DNA from: Silvanigrellaceae bacterium | GTDB taxonomy: Bacteria > Bdellovibrionota > Oligoflexia > Silvanigrellales > Silvanigrellaceae | Assembly (NCBI GenBank): GCA_947475135.1 | Contig: CANJMU010000064.1 | Span: 1 to 5,449, forward strand | DNA: 5,449 nucleotides | Direction of reading: 5' to 3' | Position numbers and translations under genes: made by a program | The notes under the pieces: model-generated | Told to the model about the DNA's origin: nothing | Databases searched by the model: none | What the model saw: only the letters and a program-made list of their open reading frames with translations | In this document: piece after piece, positions 1 to 5,449 of the stretch | Position numbering within the stretch: the first letter of the stretch is position 1 | Layout: each line of letters begins with the position of its first letter

Positions 1-1
1 A

Positions 2-991
2 TGGAAACATATTTTTGAATTTTCAATTTTTTTAACCGCTTTAGCTAATTTTGTTTTATTTTTTTTGCCAACATATTCTCAAATTGGAATTCTATCCACA
101 GTTGTTTTAATTTCTATGAGAATTATTCAAGGTATTTGTTGTGGGTCTGACATTCCTATACTTATTCAATTTATTCACTTTTTTGATCCAAAAGAAAAAA
201 CAAAATTACTATCAATTTTGTTTGGATTACTTACTCTTGGATCTGTATGCGCTAAATTATCCTATTTTACTGTAAATTATTTTCACTGGAATTATAGAAT
301 TTTATTTTTATTGACCGGAATTCTATGTATTTTTGCCTATCTTGTTAGAAATTTATTTTTTTCTTGTTATCAAAATCAACACTCAGAATCTAATTTTCAT
401 TGGAATTCAGTTATTAAAAGTTTTTTAATATATTCCTACGGATGCCTTATTATGATTCCTATTTTTGTACTTATTCCAATTTACAAATCCATTATACATC
501 CAGAACAAAAAAGCTTAATTTCATTTACATCAATGACATCATTAATTATTATTTCTATCTCATGTTTTTTGATACCAAAATTAAACTTTTCACGTCACTT
601 TTCTGAAATCGAAAAATTTTTAGTTGGAATGATTTTAACAGCAATATCATTTCCATTTTTATTTCTAACAATTGTTTATAAAAATGGATTTTTGTATTTT
701 ATTTCTATGTCTATTTTATCTATTTTTAGTTCTCTTGTTTTTTCACCTATATTATATCTAAGCTCAAAACTTATTTATGAAAATAAAAATTCCATCTTAA
801 TTATTGGTTTGACTCAAACTTCTTCTCAAATACTCATGAGTCAAATTTCTGAATTAGTCTATTTAAAAAATATCAATTCTACTCGAAATTTTATCTATCC
901 AATTCTTTTTTTTGAAATCTTGTCTTTTATTTTATTTTTTTATTTGAGGAAGGAAAAAAAGAATGACATTCACTATTCTTGGCAGAGATGA
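2..991 (+). CDS. MFS transporter, metabolite:H+ symporter-like, 5' end missing
   Basis: This is the C-terminal three quarters of an integral inner-membrane permease. The frame is open from the left edge (Trp-Lys-His-Ile-Phe...), so the gene starts outside the window. A TTG at 65 is not a credible start because it falls inside a membrane helix. The protein is very hydrophobic, with roughly nine or ten membrane-spanning stretches visible. The segment LPTYSQIGILS, followed about ten residues later by RIIQGICCGSD (codons about 68-150), matches the helix 3-4 region of the metabolite:H+ symporter group (ProP/KgtP-like). These proteins typically read LPTY..IG...R..QG...GGE; the usual Glu is Asp here. 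A W.-(Y/W)-R-I-L-F-L-L-TG motif for helix 5 follows. The fold assignment is firm, the subgroup is likely, and the substrate is unknown. The end overlaps the next gene by 29 nt, which indicates one operon. The final residues are polar (Arg-Lys-rich tail). Confidence 0.8.
   Translation, partial: WKHIFEFSIFLTALANFVLFFLPTYSQIGILSTVVLISMRIIQGICCGSDIPILIQFIHFFDPKEKTKLLSILFGLLTLGSVCAKLSYFTVNYFHWNYRILFLLTGILCIFAYLVRNLFFSCYQNQHSESNFHWNSVIKSFLIYSYGCLIMIPIFVLIPIYKSIIHPEQKSLISFTSMTSLIIISISCFLIPKLNFSRHFSEIEKFLVGMILTAISFPFLFLTIVYKNGFLYFISMSILSIFSSLVFSPILYLSSKLIYENKNSILIIGLTQTSSQILMSQISELVYLKNINSTRNFIYPILFFEILSFILFFYLRKEKKNDIHYSWQR
947..954 (+). promoter_or_regulatory. Ribosome binding site of the DUF1028 gene
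   Basis: The sequence AGGAAGGA lies 8 nt before the ATG at 963, inside the 3' end of the transporter gene. It supports that ATG as the start and suggests translational coupling between the two genes. Confidence 0.7.
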
Positions 992-1709
992 CACCTATTT
1001 TGGAGGGGCTACATGTTCTGCCATGCCAGCTATCAGTAATTTTGTATTGCACGGAAAATACGATCTTGGAATTATGACTTTCCAAGCAAAAGTATCACCT
1101 AGCTATTCCAATATTATTTTGAATGATTTATCTGCTGGAAAAACATTTGATGAATCTATAAAAAATTTAAAAAAATTAGATGTTTATTTTGATAAAAGAC
1201 AAATTGCTTTTGTTCCATTGACTGGAGACATTAAAATTTATCCTGGCAAAGAAACAGCACCATTCACAGGATATCTAACTTCAAAAAATTCTGTGTGCAT
1301 TGGAAATATGCTTGCAGATGAAACAACTCTTTTAGAAATGCTTAGATTTTTTGAAATGAATTCTAATGATTTTTTAGGAGATCGACTCATAGAATCATTA
1401 CACGCAGGACATTTAACAAAAGGTGATAAAAGAGGCCGAGAATCCGCAGGAATTAAAGTGTTTCATAAAAATAAAAATTTCCCCGTGATTGATCTCAGAG
1501 TGGATCATTCTGATAACCCTGTCGAAGATCTCACAAAAATATATCACTATTTCAAAAAAGGTTTTTATAAATTAATAGAAAGTTTTCCAGACAACCAGGG
1601 AAACTTTACACCTATTGAAAATAACCCTGAACTTTCTTCCATTGTAGAAGAATATAGCAATCCTGTTTCTCAAAGAACTTTTCTGAATTTTAATCATTTT
1701 TCTTCATAA
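963..1709 (+). CDS. DUF1028 family putative Ntn hydrolase
   Basis: The 248-residue protein matches the DUF1028 family (PF06267), thought to adopt the N-terminal-nucleophile hydrolase fold. Visible family features are the start MTFTILGRDD (family MTFS-I-(V)-A-R-D), GNMLAD at 114-119, GDKRGRESAGI at 154-164, and DLRVDHSDNPVEDL at 177-190 (family DLRVDDHPDPV-EL). In Ntn enzymes the catalytic residue becomes the new N-terminus. Removal of Met1 would expose Thr2, which is a candidate nucleophile; this is inference. The C-terminal ~45 residues after the last motif look unconserved. No signal peptide is seen, so it is probably cytoplasmic. The start is fixed by the family N-terminus and by a good ribosome binding site. 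It overlaps the upstream transporter gene by 29 nt, suggesting that the transporter imports, or exports, the compound this enzyme cleaves. No biochemical reaction can be assigned. Confidence 0.85.
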   Translation: MTFTILGRDDTYFGGATCSAMPAISNFVLHGKYDLGIMTFQAKVSPSYSNIILNDLSAGKTFDESIKNLKKLDVYFDKRQIAFVPLTGDIKIYPGKETAPFTGYLTSKNSVCIGNMLADETTLLEMLRFFEMNSNDFLGDRLIESLHAGHLTKGDKRGRESAGIKVFHKNKNFPVIDLRVDHSDNPVEDLTKIYHYFKKGFYKLIESFPDNQGNFTPIENNPELSSIVEEYSNPVSQRTFLNFNHFSS

Positions 1710-1729
1710 ATCTAATTTTTTTGTAAAGG

Positions 1730-1743
1730 ATTCAATATGGAAT
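1730..1743. promoter_or_regulatory. Near-palindrome over the start codon of the small rep-operon gene
   Basis: ATTCAATATGGAAT is a 14-bp inverted repeat with six of seven base pairs matched. It is centred on the ATG at 1737 and lies just after the AAAGGA ribosome binding site (1725-1730). It could be an operator for the ribbon-helix-helix-like protein encoded here, or a weak RNA hairpin hiding the start. AT-rich DNA makes such repeats easily by chance, so this is tentative. Confidence 0.2.
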
Positions 1744-1931
1744 ATCAAATGGAACCAAATAGAAAACTAGAAAAAATGCAACCCTCATGCTGCGAAATAA
1801 AAAAGAAATATTATTATAAAAAAATACATCTGACAAAAAGGATTGAAACGCTTCTTGCAAGAAAAGCGAACGCCCTAGGAATTCAAACTATCAAAGAATA
1901 TTTGATACATATTGCATATATTAACAATTAA
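1737..1931 (+). CDS. Small ribbon-helix-helix-like protein, probable rep operon regulator (RepF position)
   Basis: This is a 64-residue basic protein. The first ~28 residues are polar and Lys-rich, with a Cys-Cys pair at 18-19. Residues ~28-64 read as a short strand (KKIHLT), a helix (KRIETLLARKANALGI) and a second helix (TIKEYLIHIAYINN). This is the strand-helix-helix order of ribbon-helix-helix DNA-binding proteins. Its place directly before the RepA- and RepC-encoding genes equals that of the small RSF1010 repressor RepF (Cac), which autoregulates the repF-repA-repC operon. The functional parallel is inferred from position and fold pattern; I see no clear sequence match to RepF. The start has an AAAGGA site 6 nt upstream. 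The next Met is four codons in and lacks its own site. The gene begins 27 nt after the DUF1028 gene, and the next gene begins 16 nt after its stop. Confidence 0.6.
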   Translation: MEYQMEPNRKLEKMQPSCCEIKKKYYYKKIHLTKRIETLLARKANALGIQTIKEYLIHIAYINN

Positions 1932-1937
1932 TTTTTT

Positions 1938-1941
1938 AAGG
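1938..1941 (+). promoter_or_regulatory. Ribosome binding site that sets the primase-helicase start
   Basis: AAGG, in the context TTAAGGCG, lies 6 nt before the ATG at 1948. This decides for that ATG over an in-frame TTG at 1912, which lies inside the preceding gene and has no ribosome binding site. Confidence 0.65.
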
Positions 1942-1947
1942 CGAAAA

Positions 1948-4065
1948 ATGAAATTTGGTGTTGTGGAAAAAATAAAACAGGTTGTGGATTGTCGAGAATT
2001 AATTTCTTCTCTTGGAATTTCATTCAATGGTACAAATATTTCCTGCTTAAATTCTTCTCATCCAGATCAAAATCCAAGTATGGCTGTTTATCAAAATCAT
2101 GCCTATTGTTTTGGATGTCAAACAAATTTAGACGCAATTGGAATTGTGCAAAGTATTAAAGGCTTTTCTTTTCAAGAATCCATGGAATTTTTGTCACACA
2201 AATACAATATTTATTTTGAAACAGAAAAAAAATTAGAATTAAAAAATAAATATTCGAAACAAGAAATAAGAAAAATACCTCAAATCATTTCAGAAAAAGT
2301 TGTTCCTCTGCAAAAAGACTTTTCCATTAAAAATGAATTGTATCGTATTGTAAAAGAGATCCGACCTACACAAGAATCACTAGAATGGTTTGAAAAAAGA
2401 AACTTATCTTCTGAAATTGCATGGAAACTTGGCTGCAGAGACATTACGCCAGCAATCAAAGAAATTGAAAATTTGATTGAACTCTCTGGTCATGAAAAAT
2501 TAAAAGAAAATCATTTCATCAATGAAATGGGAAACCTTTGGTCTCCAATTCTAAATTTAATTAAAGGAAAAAAAGAGTATTCAGGACTTTTGATACCTAT
2601 TTTTAACTTGGATGGAAATATTCATTGCTTTCGGTGGAGATTTTTTCATCACCTCCAAAGAAATATTAAAAATAAAGAAATCACATTAAAAGTTTTAGGA
2701 CAACCTTCTGTTTCTCCAATGCCGACAGGACTCTATTTTGCAAAAAAATTGATTCAAAAAGAAGAAATTTATCTTTGTGAAGGCGAACCAGATTGGCTAT
2801 CTTTAAATACCTATTTCTTTTCTAAAAATTCTTTGAATACAAAGTCTGTTATTGGATTTTGTTCTTTTTCATCCACGTGGGATGATGAATGGACAAATAT
2901 TCTTCTTGATTTTAAAAAAATTTATATTTGTCTTCATGACACTGAAAAAGCAAAAAAAATTGCTTCACAAATTCAAGATTCTTTATTTCGAAAATGTGAT
3001 TCAAAAGAAAAAAAAGAGTATTGGAAACAAAATTTCTTCGAGCATTATTTCGATGAAAAAAATGATATCAACGATCATTTAATCAAAAACTCATTAAATT
3101 TAGAGAAAATTGATTTTAAATTAAAAGAATACATAAATTTGAATGACGATAATCTTTTCTTCTTGTTAACACCCATGAACATTTTAAACGTTTTAAAAAA
3201 CCCTCCACCTGTGCTTGAATTTATCTTTCCAGGACTTCTTCGTGGTATTGTTGGAAGTGTTGTGAGTAGCGGAGGAACTGGAAAAACTATGTGGGCACTT
3301 CAAGCCTGTGTCTGCATTTCCTGTGGATTAGACACACTTGGCTTTGGAGGAGAAATAGTCACAGGAAAATCCATTTTATTATCCGGAGAAGATCCTGAAA
3401 ATATTACAGCGATAAGACTTCATAATTTCTCTAAATTACTCACAGAAAAACAAATGGAAAAATTGAATCAGAATTTGAAAATTTATTCTATTTCTGGACA
3501 AAATCCAGATATCTTTGATTCAAAATGGTTTCAATGGGTCAAAGATATTAGCAAGGATTCGAAACTAGTTATTATTGATACTCTGCGTGTTTTCCATAAT
3601 TCTGAAGAAAATGATAGTGGTAAAATGTCTGAATTAATTAAACTTCTTGGGAATATTTCAAAAGAAAATAATACCAGCATTTTATTTTTGCATCACACCA
3701 ATAAAAATAGCGCCACCATGTCTACGAGCTCAGACCAACAAGCAAGTCGTGGAAGTTCCGTATTAACTGACAACATTAAATTACAAATTAATTTAGTCAC
3801 GATGACTCAAAAGGAAGCCAAGGAATTGGATATTCCTGATACAGAAAGAAAATTTTACGTAAAATACGTATATTCTAAAATGAATTATGGTTCACCAATT
3901 GCTGATCGTTGGCTCAAGAGAGAACAGGGTGGTATACTCAAACCCATAGATTTTCAGAAAATAAATTCACCGTTACAAAAGTCAAATGAGGTAAAAAATA
4001 ATTCTAAACCAATCAATTTTACAACTCGTTTCATGCGAGGAGCAACTGAAAATGACAGTCTCTAA
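1948..4065 (+). CDS. repA: Fused DnaG-type primase and IncQ RepA-type replicative helicase
   Basis: This 705-residue protein should unwind plasmid DNA and lay down primers. Residues 1-85 are a CHC2 zinc finger with ligands Cys33, His38, Cys54 and Cys57 (CFGC). Residues ~135-260 resemble the DnaG primase core: WFEKRNLSSEIAWKLG, then GLLIPIFNLDGNIHCFRWRF. Residues ~270-380 are Toprim: E278-G-E-P-D282, D331-T-E333 and DINDHL at 373-378. From Met410 to ~690 it is the RSF1010 RepA hexameric helicase. There the Walker A is SSGGTGKT (440-447), the catalytic Glu is probably E481 in GEDP, the Walker B is LVIIDTLRVFH (540-550), LHH is at 581-583, and QQASRGSSVLTDN is at 597-609. SKMNYGSPIADRW and GGILKP follow, as in RepA. 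RSF1010 RepA alone is 279 residues; the primase fused here is unlike IncQ RepB'. The last 14 nt overlap repC. Domain calls are firm; activity is inferred. Confidence 0.9.
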   Translation: MKFGVVEKIKQVVDCRELISSLGISFNGTNISCLNSSHPDQNPSMAVYQNHAYCFGCQTNLDAIGIVQSIKGFSFQESMEFLSHKYNIYFETEKKLELKNKYSKQEIRKIPQIISEKVVPLQKDFSIKNELYRIVKEIRPTQESLEWFEKRNLSSEIAWKLGCRDITPAIKEIENLIELSGHEKLKENHFINEMGNLWSPILNLIKGKKEYSGLLIPIFNLDGNIHCFRWRFFHHLQRNIKNKEITLKVLGQPSVSPMPTGLYFAKKLIQKEEIYLCEGEPDWLSLNTYFFSKNSLNTKSVIGFCSFSSTWDDEWTNILLDFKKIYICLHDTEKAKKIASQIQDSLFRKCDSKEKKEYWKQNFFEHYFDEKNDINDHLIKNSLNLEKIDFKLKEYINLNDDNLFFLLTPMNILNVLKNPPPVLEFIFPGLLRGIVGSVVSSGGTGKTMWALQACVCISCGLDTLGFGGEIVTGKSILLSGEDPENITAIRLHNFSKLLTEKQMEKLNQNLKIYSISGQNPDIFDSKWFQWVKDISKDSKLVIIDTLRVFHNSEENDSGKMSELIKLLGNISKENNTSILFLHHTNKNSATMSTSSDQQASRGSSVLTDNIKLQINLVTMTQKEAKELDIPDTERKFYVKYVYSKMNYGSPIADRWLKREQGGILKPIDFQKINSPLQKSNEVKNNSKPINFTTRFMRGATENDSL
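4038..4042 (+). promoter_or_regulatory. Ribosome binding site of repC inside the helicase gene
   Basis: AGGAG lies 9 nt before the repC ATG at 4052, within the last codons of the primase-helicase gene. Together with the 14-nt overlap of the two frames, it indicates translational coupling of helicase and initiator. Confidence 0.7.
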
Positions 4066-4981
4066 AAGTACTGCTCTTGCAAAAAAAGAAGGAAATATCT
4101 TCAATTTGGCAACATACAAAGAAGAAAAATTTACTCTGGATTTTGCAATCCATGAACCCATTCACTGTATGACACCTGGTTTATTTCGAAGCTTGAAAAA
4201 AGGGGATCGGAAAAAATTAAAATTGGAAGTTATTCATGAATTTGGAAAAGGCGAAGACAAACAAAAAGTGGAATATTACGGACCTGAACCTTTAGGAGCA
4301 GATGACTTACGAATTTTACAATGCACAGTCGCACTTGCAGGAAGAAATCATAAAGATTTTGTATCAGTAAACCCAAAATCAGAAGCAGGAAGAATGCTTC
4401 GTGACAATATGAAGCTGAAATGGGATGCCATTAATGAACCACTAATCGTGGCCAAAGGAAGTTTTCGAGAACTTGCAAAGGAAATTGGTTGGGCGAGTGA
4501 AAACCTCACACAAATTCAAAAGTGTCTTGAGCGACTTTGTAAAGTTACTATTTTTATTGAATCTAAAAAACGCCGTATGATGTTCAATTTAATCTCAGGG
4601 TATGGAAACGACTCAAGACAAGACAAATTGTTTATCGCTTTAAATCCTCTTATCACACGTGTGATATTCGGTTCAGACGTAAAACATACAAGAATTGATT
4701 TATGTGAAGTCAGAAAACTTAGCGATGTTGCTGTCCTCTTACATCAAAGGCTTTGCTCATGGATAGATCCTGGTGCAATTGGGAAAGTCAGTTTAGATAC
4801 CATCATAGAATATGTGTGGTACGAAAAATCCACAAATATAAATACCATCAAAGATAGAAAACGCAGACTTAAAATGAGTCTGCTGGAATTTGAAAAAATT
4901 CAGTGGGTTGTAAAAGAGTACTCGAAAGATAAATTTAGCTTTCAACGCCCCATAAGAAAAAGTGTTGAAAATAAAGAATAA
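4052..4981 (+). CDS. repC: RepC, IncQ-type plasmid replication initiator
   Basis: The 309-residue protein matches RSF1010 RepC (283 residues), which binds oriV iterons and opens the origin for RepA. Matching blocks in order: HEPIHCMTPGLFRSLKKGDR (34-53), GPEPLGADDLRILQ (77-90), KWDA (123-126), VAKGSFRELAKEIG (133-146), IQKCLERLCKVTI (155-167), LFIALNPLI (193-201), LLHQRLCSWIDPG (229-241) and SLDTIIEYVW (247-256). The Arg/Lys-rich stretch KDRKRRLKMSL (267-277) leads to the C-terminal part. The length exceeds RSF1010 RepC mainly by ~20 N-terminal residues that are not recognisably conserved; a TTxKEE stretch there may be a linker. It starts inside the helicase gene, so the two proteins are probably made in linked amounts. 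All motifs look intact, so an active initiator is expected. Its iterons must lie nearby, possibly outside the window. Confidence 0.92.
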   Translation: MTVSKSTALAKKEGNIFNLATYKEEKFTLDFAIHEPIHCMTPGLFRSLKKGDRKKLKLEVIHEFGKGEDKQKVEYYGPEPLGADDLRILQCTVALAGRNHKDFVSVNPKSEAGRMLRDNMKLKWDAINEPLIVAKGSFRELAKEIGWASENLTQIQKCLERLCKVTIFIESKKRRMMFNLISGYGNDSRQDKLFIALNPLITRVIFGSDVKHTRIDLCEVRKLSDVAVLLHQRLCSWIDPGAIGKVSLDTIIEYVWYEKSTNINTIKDRKRRLKMSLLEFEKIQWVVKEYSKDKFSFQRPIRKSVENKE

Positions 4982-5090
4982 ATAAAAAAGTCATCATTAT
5001 CTCCACCTATTTTTTTCAAGTATTGTAAAAGATGTCTTTTAAATTAAATAATATTTCTTATTTTATGTCTAAAAAGTCTTTTGTTTTCAA
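4982..5090. other. AT-rich convergent intergenic region with small palindromes
   Basis: These 109 bp separate the ends of repC and the minus-strand winged-helix gene. A perfect inverted repeat TAAAAGA-TG-TCTTTTA lies at 5026-5041, and a smaller AAAAG-T-CTTTT at 5072-5082 shares its TCTTTT half. A T7 run occurs at 5010-5017 without a convincing stem before it. The region should contain termination signals for both convergent genes, but no classical GC-rich hairpin followed by a T tract is visible. The paired CTTTT motifs could equally be chance in AT-rich DNA. Confidence 0.3.
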
Positions 5091-5449
5091 CTATGATTTC
5101 AATGTTGTATATGTTGCAATTGAAGTTTGTGTTGCTTGTGTTTTTGAAATCCACCCAAGTTCATGCAAAGTTTTCAGTGAATCTTGAACGGTTCTTTTTG
5201 AATAACGAGTTGCATTGGCAATATTTCCAACGCTCAATGATATGCTGCCTTGAGTGGATTCACTCCACAAATAGAGATAAATCATTGATGCATGAGAACT
5301 TTCTAAACTTTCAAATAGCTGTTTCAATATTCGATTGAAAGCTGCTGTAGCAGAATTTGCTGTAGCAGAATTTGCTGTAGCAGGATTTGCTGTAGCAGAA
5401 TTTGCTGTAGCAGGATTTGCTGTAGCAGAATTTGCTGTAGCAGGATTTG
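5091..5449 (-). CDS. Winged-helix DNA-binding protein with N-terminal pentapeptide repeats, 5' end missing
   Basis: The minus-strand frame is open from the right edge to a TAG at 5091-5093, giving at least 118 residues. The visible N-terminal part is seven copies of Asn-(Ser/Pro)-Ala-Thr-Ala, followed by AFNRILKQLFESLESS. A compact winged-helix domain comes next: helix SHASMIYLYLWSES, helix SVGNIANATRY, recognition helix SKRTVQDSLKTLHELGWI, and a Thr-rich wing to the C-terminus. The pattern resembles the HTH_36-type domain found in plasmid and phage replication proteins and regulators; the exact family is not recognised. A TTG at 5327 would give a 78-residue protein, but the frame continues upstream through the repeats without a stop. 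The true start is therefore probably beyond the window. It faces repC tail to tail. The role is unknown: candidates are a regulator or a replication accessory protein. Confidence 0.6.
   Translation of the reverse strand, partial: NPATANSATANPATANSATANPATANSATANSATAAFNRILKQLFESLESSHASMIYLYLWSESTQGSISLSVGNIANATRYSKRTVQDSLKTLHELGWISKTQATQTSIATYTTLKS
5343..5449. repeat. Tandem 15-bp repeat array (at least seven units)
   Basis: Seven exact-length units TGCTGTAGCA(G/A)... run from 5343 to 5447: TGCTGTAGCAGAATT or TGCTGTAGCAGGATT, followed by the first two bases of an eighth at the edge. The single variable base (12th) runs A, A, G, A, G, A, G, so the array is mostly a 30-bp dimer repeat. Each unit carries a short dyad TGCT-GT-AGCA and is richer in GC than its surroundings. 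The unit is five codons long and stays in frame with the minus-strand gene, where the variable base switches Ser (TCT) to Pro (CCT). There are no spacers. It may be a coding low-complexity tract, an iteron-like protein-binding array, or both. Confidence 0.9.

Noticed and set aside
1..18. ATG at the first base
   Set aside because: That frame stops after five codons (TGA at 16-18); the real coding frame there begins at base 2.
65..67. TTG as start of the transporter
   Set aside because: It lies within a hydrophobic helix, and the frame stays open to the left edge with transporter-like residues, so the gene is simply truncated by the window.
1912..1947. Longer primase-helicase start at TTG 1912
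   Set aside because: It would overlap the small upstream gene, it lacks a ribosome binding site, and the extra 12 residues are not family-like. The ATG at 1948 has a good site.
2852..3082. 76-residue open frame on the + strand
   Set aside because: It is an out-of-frame shadow inside the Toprim part of the primase-helicase gene, Lys/Ile-rich with no recognisable domain.
4991..5020. Rho-independent terminator for repC at the T7 run
   Set aside because: The bases before the T run (TCATCATTATCTCCACC) do not form a stem, so the run alone is not enough.
5081..5338. 85-residue open frame on the + strand
   Set aside because: It is antisense to the winged-helix coding sequence, has no recognisable domain and no ribosome binding site; the minus-strand frame has a clear fold pattern.
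5343..5449. CRISPR array
   Set aside because: The 15-bp units are directly adjacent with no spacers and stay in a coding frame.

Overview
This is an AT-rich window (about 30% GC by eye). It carries the replication module of an IncQ/RSF1010-like plasmid, next to the end of a metabolic or transport operon. Five genes run on the + strand with almost no intergenic space, and one gene converges on them from the right edge. The organism cannot be named from the sequence. RSF1010-type RepA and RepC point to a Gram-negative, proteobacteria-like host. The strong A/T bias suggests a low-GC lineage, for example Silvanigrellales/Bdellovibrionota or low-GC gamma- or alphaproteobacteria; this is a guess.

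Left part (1-1709). The 3' portion of a major facilitator gene, resembling the metabolite:H+ symporter group, overlaps by 29 nt a gene for a DUF1028-family putative Ntn hydrolase. The pair looks like an uptake-plus-hydrolysis operon of unknown substrate. Here it lies directly upstream of the replication genes as probable cargo.

Centre (1737-4981). Three genes follow in the order small ribbon-helix-helix-like protein, primase-helicase, RepC. This matches the RSF1010 order repF-repA-repC. RepC is a clear full-length IncQ-type initiator. The middle gene is the notable one. Its C-terminal ~290 residues are an RSF1010-type RepA hexameric helicase, and its N-terminal ~400 residues are a DnaG-type primase (CHC2 zinc finger, primase core, Toprim). 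In RSF1010 the primase is the unrelated RepB', made from mobA/repB. Here the replicon appears to have swapped it for a bacterial/phage-type primase fused to the helicase, an arrangement like phage T7 gp4. Expected division of labour: RepC recognises and opens the origin, the fusion unwinds and primes, and the small protein may repress the operon.

Right part (4982-5449). A 109-bp AT-rich convergent intergenic region is followed by a minus-strand gene, cut by the window edge. It ends in a winged-helix DNA-binding domain and begins with an in-frame tandem array of 15-bp units encoding Asn-(Ser/Pro)-Ala-Thr-Ala. The array runs off the window. It could be only a low-complexity linker, or it could also serve as iteron-like DNA near the origin. 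No relaxase, partition gene, tRNA, rRNA, insertion sequence or CRISPR array is seen.
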